Part shown: positions 1-6,476 of the stretch, piece by piece
How the letters are laid out: each line of letters opens with the position of its first letter
Position numbering within the stretch: position 1 is the first letter of the stretch
Assembly: GCF_004402235.1 (NCBI RefSeq)
Contig: NZ_SOFS01000019.1
Coordinates: 248,001 to 312,000 of the forward strand
Direction of reading: 5' to 3'
Length of the DNA: 64,000 bases
Source: Cryobacterium glucosi
Lineage (GTDB): Bacteria > Actinomycetota > Actinomycetes > Actinomycetales > Microbacteriaceae
Translations under genes and position numbers: made by a program
The notes under the pieces: model-generated
Databases searched by the model: none
Told to the model about the DNA's origin: nothing
What the model saw: only the letters and a program-made list of their open reading frames with translations

Positions 1-256
1 CGTCGAACTCCTCGGCATCATCGATGTCGATGATGCTGTGCTCGTCGACACCGCGGTCGTCCTCGTCCTCGTCGTCCTGGTCGACGACGCGGTCGTCAGC
101 GTCGATCGACCAGTCGAGATCATCGTCCGGGTCGTTTTCCGGGACCAGGTCCTCCTCGAGGGTGAGCTCGACGTCGTCGATGTCGCGGTCTTCGTCGAGA
201 CCGTCGCTGCCGGAGTCCGTTCGCCGTGGCCAGAGCCCGTCCGGGTCAATTCTCAT
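1..256 (-). CDS. Very acidic protein of unknown function, C-terminus outside window
   Basis: The visible 85 residues begin MRIDPDGLWPRR and then become extremely rich in Asp and Glu, with several DDD/DED runs and no hydrophobic segment, so a soluble, disordered acidic protein is likely. The ATG at 256 follows a strong Shine-Dalgarno (GAGGAGG, 9 nt spacing), which fixes the start. The reading frame is open to the left edge, so the gene is cut there. I do not recognise a family. A promoter-like pair lies about 60-90 bp upstream. The opposite strand is also open here, but only as a mirror of the GAC/GAT-rich codons. Confidence 0.6.
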   Translation of the reverse strand, partial: MRIDPDGLWPRRTDSGSDGLDEDRDIDDVELTLEEDLVPENDPDDDLDWSIDADDRVVDQDDEDEDDRGVDEHSIIDIDDAEEFD

Positions 257-314
257 TGTGGCTGCCTCCTCGTCGGAAGAGGGACGTCCCCCGCTGGGTG
301 CCCCCGCGCGAGCA

Positions 315-343
315 ACGGTACGCTCCCGCCCCGCCACCGACAA
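315..343 (-). promoter_or_regulatory. Candidate sigma70-type promoter of the acidic-protein gene
   Basis: Read on the minus strand: TTGTCG, 17 bp, TACCGT. The predicted transcript start lies about 50 nt upstream of the ATG at 256. Spacing is ideal and each hexamer matches consensus at four or so positions. This is pattern matching only. Confidence 0.35.
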
Positions 344-420
344 GGGCCGGGTCGTCCCTGTGCACAACCGGTGGAAATCGGTGCGGAACCGTCCGGAACC
401 CTCGGGAACCCTCCGGCGGC

Positions 421-1233
421 TCAGCTCTGGCCGGAGCGAAGCCCGGCTGTGGCGACGAGCGAACCGTCCCGCAGGACCGCGAGGACCTCGATCGGGAAGG
501 TCTCGATGCTGCGGCCCAGTGCCGCCTCGCCGCCCGCGATGATCGTGGTGGCGAGCACGTCGACGGTCACGATGTCGAGACCGATCACGCTGACTTGCCG
601 GTACGGCGAGGGTCCGCCGCCCGCGCTGGTCCAGATGTGCTCGCCGCGCTCGGCACTTCCCGAGGTCGCGACGGCCCGCACCGGGGCGACGAGCGGCACG
701 GAGGCCAGGAGTTCATGCCGGCTTGCCGGGTCGACGATTCCGGCGACCCAGTCCTGGCCCGGTGACTGGTCGCCGCTCACGAGCAGGTCGCCGCCCGCAT
801 TGACCGACCACTCCGAGAGTCCGAGACCCCGCAGGGCCTCCCCCGCCTCCGCGATCGCGAGGCTCTTCACGACCCCGGAAAGGTCGAGCACGCCGTCGGC
901 GCGGTGCGGCGTGAATACGCCGTCCGTGCGGTCGCGCCAGTCGAGCGCGATCGCGTAGCAGTCCCGTAGCTCGGCGCTCGCCTGGGTGAGACGAATGTCC
1001 CCCCGCGCGATCCTGCTGATCTCCGAGTCGGGCCGGTACAGGCTGAAACGCTCGTCCCAGCGGGTGAAGACCGTGCGGACGGCGGCGAGGGCCGCGTCCG
1101 GGGCGGCGGCCTCGGTGACGGCGCGGGTCCCGCCGTCACCGAGGCCGCCGTCACGCATGGCGCCGCCGCGTGCCGTGCTGCCGATGCGGAGGCTCACGAC
1201 GGTGCCCATGGTCTCGAAGGTCTGCGCGTCCAT
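421..1233 (-). CDS. apbE: FAD:protein FMN transferase (ApbE family)
   Basis: ApbE enzymes split FAD and attach FMN covalently to a Thr/Ser of a target protein, using Mg2+. The 270-residue product opens with the family motif FETMGTVVSLRI, carries DLSGVVKSLAIAEA and NAGGDLLVSG in the middle, and the Mg-binding stretch TVDVLATTI near the end. The ATG at 1233 is chosen because the FETMGT motif must sit close to the N-terminus; an in-frame codon at 1269 would add 12 untypical residues. No signal peptide or lipobox is visible, so the enzyme looks cytoplasmic. It lies 39 bp downstream of an FMN-binding protein gene, its obvious substrate, and is probably the last gene of the redox operon. Confidence 0.9.
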   Translation of the reverse strand: MDAQTFETMGTVVSLRIGSTARGGAMRDGGLGDGGTRAVTEAAAPDAALAAVRTVFTRWDERFSLYRPDSEISRIARGDIRLTQASAELRDCYAIALDWRDRTDGVFTPHRADGVLDLSGVVKSLAIAEAGEALRGLGLSEWSVNAGGDLLVSGDQSPGQDWVAGIVDPASRHELLASVPLVAPVRAVATSGSAERGEHIWTSAGGGPSPYRQVSVIGLDIVTVDVLATTIIAGGEAALGRSIETFPIEVLAVLRDGSLVATAGLRSGQS

Positions 1234-1272
1234 GACGCCAACGCTAGCGGCGCCCCCTGCCGGGTGCACGAT

Positions 1273-1845
1273 CTAGAACCCGGCCGTGTCGAGCGCAGCC
1301 TGCAGCGAGGTGAGGTAGCCCCTCGTCGTGTACGTGGCTCCGCTGACGTTGCTGACCTTCGCGGACTGGGCGGAGAGCACCTCGGAGCGGAGGATCGGGG
1401 CGGCCTGCGCGCTGATCGCGACGGAGCGGCCGCCGTCGTTGGTCAGCTGCAGGGCTGTGACCTCGGTGATCGTGCCGTTGGCGATCGTGACGGAGACCTG
1501 GACGGGGCCGAACCGGGTCTGCACGGACGATCCCGTGAAGGTCCCCGTCGGCCGGGCCGCCGGGGCAGGCGCCGCAGGGGCAGGCGCGGCCGGAGCGGGC
1601 GCCGCCGCTGTCGGCACCGTGGTCGTTGAACCGGCAGACGTCGTCGCCGGACCGGACACTGCCGGTGCTGAGGCGGCCGGCGTCGGCGTTGCCGGGCCGG
1701 CGCTCGGAGCCGGGATCGTCGCGGGCGCGGCCTGCGGCGCCGAGAGCGCCTGCATCGAGGCGTTCGCCTGGGCGCCGACCTGCCACCCGACTGCGAGCAC
1801 GGACAGGGACGCCAGGGTGGCCAGGCTGACTGCGCGGGCCCTCAC
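1273..1845 (-). CDS. Membrane-anchored FMN-binding protein, copy 1
   Basis: This 190-residue protein has an N-terminal hydrophobic helix (about residues 6-25), a long Ala/Pro/Thr-rich linker (about 35-105) and a C-terminal FMN_bind domain ending in SGATYTTRGYLTSLQ. In this family ApbE links FMN to the Thr of the SGATxT motif, here Thr173. The likely role is to pass electrons on the outer face of the membrane from the neighbouring ferric-reductase-like flavocytochrome. The start is the GTG at 1845, which overlaps the upstream stop (GTGA), the same arrangement as in copy 2 at 3907. Translation further upstream in this frame is only the shadow of the reductase gene. Confidence 0.9.
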   Translation of the reverse strand: MRARAVSLATLASLSVLAVGWQVGAQANASMQALSAPQAAPATIPAPSAGPATPTPAASAPAVSGPATTSAGSTTTVPTAAAPAPAAPAPAAPAPAARPTGTFTGSSVQTRFGPVQVSVTIANGTITEVTALQLTNDGGRSVAISAQAAPILRSEVLSAQSAKVSNVSGATYTTRGYLTSLQAALDTAGF

Positions 1846-3245
1846 CAGTCGAACCTTTCGAAGTGGATCTGCCGGGTCGGCAAGCCTGCCGACCGGGCGT
1901 CCCGCACGACCTCGTCCGTCCACTTGCGTGGCCCGCAGATGTAGACATCGGCCTCGCGGAGCTTGGGCACGAGGGTTGCGAGGGTGATCCGGGCCTGGAC
2001 CGCGTCGCCGGGGAGCCAGCTGCTGGTTCCCGGGGCGCGCTTGCCGGCGATGATGCGCAGTTCGGCGCCACGGGCGCGGCAGAGGGCGGCGAGTTCATCG
2101 ACGAGGTAGGTGTCGTCGACGGTGCTCGACCGGAGGAGCACGGTCGCCTGCCCGGGTGCGAACGTGGCGGTCTCGAGAAGCGAGCGGATCGGGGCGACTC
2201 CGATGCCCGCGGCGATCAGGACGATCCGCGGCGAGGTGCGGGCGAAGTCGGTGAAGAGCCCGTACGGGCCTTCGAAGCTCACCCGGGTGCCGACGGGCAC
2301 GCGCGGGAGCGTGGAAGACGCGTCGCCGAGCCCGCGGACGGTGATGCGGAGGGACGAGCCGGTGGGCGCGGCAGAGAGCGAGAACGGGTGCGCCTGCCAC
2401 CACAACCCGGGGGTCCAGAACCGCCAGATGAAGAACTGGCCGGACTTCGCCCTGAGGCTGCGCAGCTGCCGGCCGGACAGGCGGATCGAGACGACCCCAC
2501 GGGCCTCCTGGTCGACTCCGACCACGGTGAGGCGGGCCCTCAGCGATCGCACGATCGGCACGATGAAGCGGAAGAGGATGATGGACCCGGCAACGCCCGC
2601 ATACAGGGCGAGCCAGTAGTAGCGCTGCAGCGATCCCTCGCGGAACAGGGTGCCGACGCTGAGCTGGTGCGGAATCGCGACGAGCACGGCGACGTAGGAC
2701 AGCAGGTGCACGAGGTGCCACACCTCGTAGCGGAACTTGTGCCGCACGATGACGAGCGAGGTGACCACGACGGCGATGAGCAGGCCCAGCCCGAGGAAGG
2801 CCAGCGGCATGTCCGGGAGCGACGAGAACATGATCCAGACCTCGTCGAAGAACCCGGCGGGCTGCACGAGCGCATACCCGATGGTGAGCAGCACGGCGTG
2901 GGCGAGGATCAGGTAGAGCGCCGGCTTGCCGAGCGATTGGTGCAGCGCCATCGCGCTGTCGTGGCCGAACGCCCTGTCAATCGCGGGCAGCCGCGCGGCG
3001 AGCAGCATCATCACGAGGAGGAGGTCGGTGCCGACCAGCCCGGTGACGATTCCGAGTGCCGTGATGGCGTCGGCGGGTGTGCTGATCCTGGCCGCTCCCC
3101 CGTCGGCGAGGAAGACCGCGACGACGAGCGCCACCGAGACCACCGCGAGGATTTGCAGGCTGTCGGCCAGTCGCATCCGCCGCGGGTAATTCGGGTGGAT
3201 GCGCGGCCTGGCTTGGTGCGGGCGTGCGCGCGTGTCGAGGCTCAT
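1842..3245 (-). CDS. Ferric-reductase-like membrane flavocytochrome, copy 1
   Basis: The product (467 aa) has about six membrane helices in residues 25-240, a ferric-reductase-like transmembrane domain with His pairs suited to haem ligation (ALHQSLGKPALYLILAH and EVWHLVHLLSY). A cytoplasmic ferredoxin-reductase module follows: FAD-binding HPFSLSAAP, nicotinamide-binding AAGIGVAPIRSLL and YICGPRKWTDE. It should take electrons from NAD(P)H through FAD and haem across the membrane. The natural acceptor is the FMN-binding protein, whose gene overlaps this stop codon. The actual terminal substrate (iron, sulfoxide, quinone, oxygen) cannot be read from the sequence. Very similar to the gene at 3904-5343. 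Confidence 0.9.
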   Translation of the reverse strand: MSLDTRARPHQARPRIHPNYPRRMRLADSLQILAVVSVALVVAVFLADGGAARISTPADAITALGIVTGLVGTDLLLVMMLLAARLPAIDRAFGHDSAMALHQSLGKPALYLILAHAVLLTIGYALVQPAGFFDEVWIMFSSLPDMPLAFLGLGLLIAVVVTSLVIVRHKFRYEVWHLVHLLSYVAVLVAIPHQLSVGTLFREGSLQRYYWLALYAGVAGSIILFRFIVPIVRSLRARLTVVGVDQEARGVVSIRLSGRQLRSLRAKSGQFFIWRFWTPGLWWQAHPFSLSAAPTGSSLRITVRGLGDASSTLPRVPVGTRVSFEGPYGLFTDFARTSPRIVLIAAGIGVAPIRSLLETATFAPGQATVLLRSSTVDDTYLVDELAALCRARGAELRIIAGKRAPGTSSWLPGDAVQARITLATLVPKLREADVYICGPRKWTDEVVRDARSAGLPTRQIHFERFDW

Positions 3246-3292
3246 AAGGTGAGCATCCCCGGCGAATCCAATGAATCTCTATCGAGGACCTG

Positions 3293-3346
3293 AGAGGAAC
3301 CTGTGCGTCGCCAATGTGCGCTGCACGAGTTCACAGGTTCCCCTCT
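3293..3346. repeat. Inverted repeat between the two redox gene pairs
   Basis: Arms around GAACCTGTG (3297-3305) and CACAGGTTC (3332-3340), with flanking AGAG/CTCT that pair after a 2-nt bulge. It lies between the stop of FMN-binding copy 2 (3371) and the start of reductase copy 1 (3245). There is no T tract on either strand, so it may be a weak terminator, a processing hairpin or a repressor site. Confidence 0.4.
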
Positions 3347-3370
3347 GCCCGGCGAAACGGATGCCCTCGG

Positions 3371-3907
3371 CTAGAACCCGGCAGCGTCGAGCGCCGCCTG
3401 CAACGAGGTGAGGTACCCCTGGGTCGTGTAGGTCGCGCCGCTCACATTCGCCACCGCGGCGGACTGTGCCTTCAACACTTCGGCCTTGAGCACGGGGGCG
3501 GCCCGGTTGCTGATCTGGACCGACTTGGAATCCTTGTCGGTCAGCTGGAGCGCCGTGACGTCGGTGATCGTGCCGGCCGCGATCGTGACGGAGACCTGCA
3601 TGTTCCCGAACCGGGTGGCGACGACGGAACCGGTGAAGGTTCCGGTGACGCCGGCCGCCGGGGCGGCCGCGGCCGGGGTAGCCGTCGCGGTCGCGGTCGG
3701 AGTCGCGGTGGCGACCGCCGGCGCCGTGGCCGTGGCTGTGGGGGTCGAAACGGCCGGGGCGGATGCGGCGGCAGACACCGTCGCATCCGTCGCGGATCCG
3801 CCCAGGGTGTTCTGCAGGGAGGCGACGGCCGGTGTTCCGACCAGCCACCCGATTGCCAGTACGGACAGGGACGCTGTTGCGGCCGCAGCCGCTGCTCGTT
3901 TTCTCAC
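3371..3907 (-). CDS. Membrane-anchored FMN-binding protein, copy 2
   Basis: The 178-residue product has the same layout as copy 1: basic N-terminus MRKRAAAA, one hydrophobic helix (TASLSVLAIGWLVG), an Ala/Thr/Pro linker with repeated TATATP-like stretches, and a C-terminal FMN_bind domain with SGATYTTQGYLTSLQ (predicted flavinylated Thr161). The ATG at 3907 overlaps the stop of the upstream reductase gene (ATGA). The C-terminal domain is close to copy 1 while the linker has diverged in length and composition, as expected for a tethering segment after a tandem duplication. It presumably shares the single ApbE encoded downstream. Confidence 0.9.
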   Translation of the reverse strand: MRKRAAAAAATASLSVLAIGWLVGTPAVASLQNTLGGSATDATVSAAASAPAVSTPTATATAPAVATATPTATATATPAAAAPAAGVTGTFTGSVVATRFGNMQVSVTIAAGTITDVTALQLTDKDSKSVQISNRAAPVLKAEVLKAQSAAVANVSGATYTTQGYLTSLQAALDAAGF

Positions 3908-5343
3908 CAGTCAAACCTTTCGAAGTGGATCTGTTGCGTGGGTAGACCGGCCGAGCGGGCATCCCGCACGACCTCGTCGGTCCACCGCCGTGGACCGCAA
4001 ATGTAGACGTCCGATTCGCTGAGATTCGGGACGAGGGTTCTGAGGGAGATCCGCGCGTTGACGGCGTCACCGGGCAGCCAGCTGTGGGCTCCGGGCGCAC
4101 GCTTGCCCGCGATGATCCGGAACTCGGCTCCCCGCACGCGGCAGAGCTCGGCGATCTCGTCGACGAGGTAGCTGTCCGCGACGGAGTGCGAGCGCAACAG
4201 CACGGTCGCCTGGCCCGGCGCGAATGTCGCCGTTTCCAGGAGCGCCCGGATCGGGGCGACGCCGATGCCTGCGGCGACGAGCACGATCCGCGGGCTCGTC
4301 CTGGCCCGGTCGGTGAACAACCCGTACGGGCCTTCGAAGCTCACCCGGGTCCCGACCGGCACCGAGGCGAGGTCGGTCGAACCGTCGCCGAGGGCGCGCA
4401 CCGTGACCCGGAGGGAGTTGTGGGCCGGCGCGGCGGAGAGCGAGAACGGGTGCACCTGCCACCACTGCCCGGGCGTCCAGAACCGCCAGATGAAGAACTG
4501 GCCTGCTGTCGCCTGCAGGTGGTGAAGCCGGCGGCCGGTGAGGCGGATCGACACGACACCGGGCGCCTCACGATCAACGCCGGCCACGACGAGCCGGGAG
4601 CGCAGCGACCGCACGATCGGGAGCACCACCCGGTAGACCACGATGGATCCGGCCACGGCGACGTAGAGGGCGAGCCAGTAGTACCACTGCGGCGAGCCGG
4701 CGACGAGGACCGTACCGGCGGTCAGCATGTGCGGCAGTGCGGCGAGCACGGCGACGTACGAGAGCAGGTGCACGATGTGCCAGACCTCGTATGGCAGCTT
4801 GTGGCGCACGATGACGAGCGACGTGACGACCACGAGCACGAGCAGCCCGAGCGCGATGAAGGCCAGGAGCATGTCCGGCATCTGGGTGAGCATGTTCCAC
4901 GTTTCGGCGAACACGTTGACCTCGCTGGAGAGGGCGTACCCGATGATGAGGAAGACCGCGTGGGCGAGGATCAGGTAGAGGGCCGGCTTGCCGAGGGACT
5001 GGTGCAGCGCCATGGCGCTGTCGTGGCCGAAGGCGCGGTCGATCGCGGGCAGCCGGGCGGCGAGCAGTGTCATCACGAGCAGCAGGTCGGTGCCGACGAG
5101 GCCGGTGACGATGCCGATCGAGGTGAGGGCGTCCGCGGGGGTGCCGAAGCGGGCGGCCCCACCGGAGCCGAGGAAGAGGGCGACGGCGAGCGCGACCGAG
5201 ACGATGCAGAGCACCTGCAGGGTGTCGGCGAGGCGCATCCGTCTCGGGTAGTTCGGGTTGACGCGTGGGGCGGGCTGACGGCGGGTGTGCGTCGTCTCGG
5301 GGAGACGCTGCTGGAGGCGCAGGGGTCTGGTGTCGAGGCTCAT
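3904..5343 (-). CDS. Ferric-reductase-like membrane flavocytochrome, copy 2
   Basis: The 479-residue product is collinear with copy 1 over its whole length, sharing PNYPRRMRLAD near the N-terminus, the haem-ligand helices (ALHQSLGKPALYLILAH, EVWHIVHLLSY), the FAD motif HPFSLSAAP, AAGIGVAPIRALL and YICGPRRWTDE. It has a longer N-terminal tail before PNYPRR. Family knowledge predicts transmembrane electron transfer from NAD(P)H via FAD and haem. As first gene of the cluster it probably carries the operon promoter in the 80 bp upstream of 5343, but I could not identify a convincing one. The two reductases differ mostly in membrane loops. Confidence 0.9.
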   Translation of the reverse strand: MSLDTRPLRLQQRLPETTHTRRQPAPRVNPNYPRRMRLADTLQVLCIVSVALAVALFLGSGGAARFGTPADALTSIGIVTGLVGTDLLLVMTLLAARLPAIDRAFGHDSAMALHQSLGKPALYLILAHAVFLIIGYALSSEVNVFAETWNMLTQMPDMLLAFIALGLLVLVVVTSLVIVRHKLPYEVWHIVHLLSYVAVLAALPHMLTAGTVLVAGSPQWYYWLALYVAVAGSIVVYRVVLPIVRSLRSRLVVAGVDREAPGVVSIRLTGRRLHHLQATAGQFFIWRFWTPGQWWQVHPFSLSAAPAHNSLRVTVRALGDGSTDLASVPVGTRVSFEGPYGLFTDRARTSPRIVLVAAGIGVAPIRALLETATFAPGQATVLLRSHSVADSYLVDEIAELCRVRGAEFRIIAGKRAPGAHSWLPGDAVNARISLRTLVPNLSESDVYICGPRRWTDEVVRDARSAGLPTQQIHFERFDW

Positions 5344-5423
5344 GTTCCGAGCATCGGGCCGCTTCCGATGGGGAGCCTTTCGGAAGCCTATGTGCCGGCT
5401 ATGAAATCCGCCTCACCTGCCGC

Positions 5424-6476
5424 CTATGCTGCTGCGCCGGTCCGCTTTCCGGAGCCGAACCGGAAGAGCAGCACGAGCAGGATCGCGACCGCCGCCCCGA
5501 GTGCGGTCTCGACGATGCGGTCGACGAGCAGGGCGGGCACCGGAACGGGACTACTGAGGTGCACGACGGAGAGGGCGAGCGGGGTGATGAAGAGCAGCGC
5601 GGCGCCGTAGTGCTTGCCGACCAGGATCTCGGCGCCGAACTGGCTGACCGCGATCACGACCACGAGCCACGCGACGGATGGCCCAGGCAACAGCACGAGG
5701 CCAGTCACGACCACGCCCAGTGCGGTCCCGACCACGCGGTGCACGGCCCGGGAGATCGAGTGGGCCGCCCGGGGCGGCGGCAGCACGGCGACGACGGCGA
5801 CAACGGCCCAGTAGGGGTGCCCGATTCCGGCGGCGATCGCCAGACCGCCGGCGATGAGCACGCCCACGACGTTCTGCAGGATCGCCAGCCAGACCTGCGG
5901 ATCGGTGACGGCCCGCGGCCAGAGGCGCGGCCGCCGCGGCAGACCTTTGAACAGCACGGCAGACCGGTCCCCCGAGAGCCGCCGGAGCGTCCAGCCGGAC
6001 ATCGTCAGCAACCAGGCGAAGACCGCACCGCACACCGCCACGAGCAGCCGCGGTCCGAATTCCGCCGCGGGCGTCGGCACCTGGGCGCAGACCGCGAACG
6101 CGAACACGAAGAACAGCGGGGTGCCGGGCACGAGCCCGGCGGTCGCGGCGATCAGGATGCCGGCGGCCACGACGAACAGCAGGCCGGCGGTCAGGAGGGG
6201 AAGGCTCGCACCGGCGATGGCCACGATGAGCGCGAGGGTGATGCTCACGAGCAGGAATCCCCCGCCGATGCTGATGGTGCGGGCACGGAGCCGGTAGGGC
6301 TCGTTGCGGCCGTAGAGCGCCGTCATCGCACCGAAGGACGCGTAGGCGGTCCAGTCGAGGCGCCCCCAGACCACGAGGAGCACCAGTGGGAGTGCCATCG
6401 CGAGGCTCGCTCGCACGGCCACTTCGATGTCGAGCGCGCGCAGCGAACGCACCCGTTCGAGGAGTCCCTCCGACAC
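5424..6476 (-). CDS. FUSC-family membrane transporter
   Basis: The 350-residue protein has two blocks of hydrophobic helices (about residues 20-140 and 185-335) separated by a basic loop, the layout of fusaric-acid-resistance/aromatic-acid-exporter-like (FUSC) proteins. The motif HPYWAVVAVVAVLPPP followed by HRVVGTALGVVV is the characteristic second repeat. The start is the GTG at 6476 (VSEGLLERV), which shares one base with the stop codon of the upstream helicase gene, so the two are translationally coupled. The reading frame continues further upstream through the helicase gene but that part is a shadow. Substrate is unknown. Confidence 0.85.
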   Translation of the reverse strand: MSEGLLERVRSLRALDIEVAVRASLAMALPLVLLVVWGRLDWTAYASFGAMTALYGRNEPYRLRARTISIGGGFLLVSITLALIVAIAGASLPLLTAGLLFVVAAGILIAATAGLVPGTPLFFVFAFAVCAQVPTPAAEFGPRLLVAVCGAVFAWLLTMSGWTLRRLSGDRSAVLFKGLPRRPRLWPRAVTDPQVWLAILQNVVGVLIAGGLAIAAGIGHPYWAVVAVVAVLPPPRAAHSISRAVHRVVGTALGVVVTGLVLLPGPSVAWLVVVIAVSQFGAEILVGKHYGAALLFITPLALSVVHLSSPVPVPALLVDRIVETALGAAVAILLVLLFRFGSGKRTGAAA

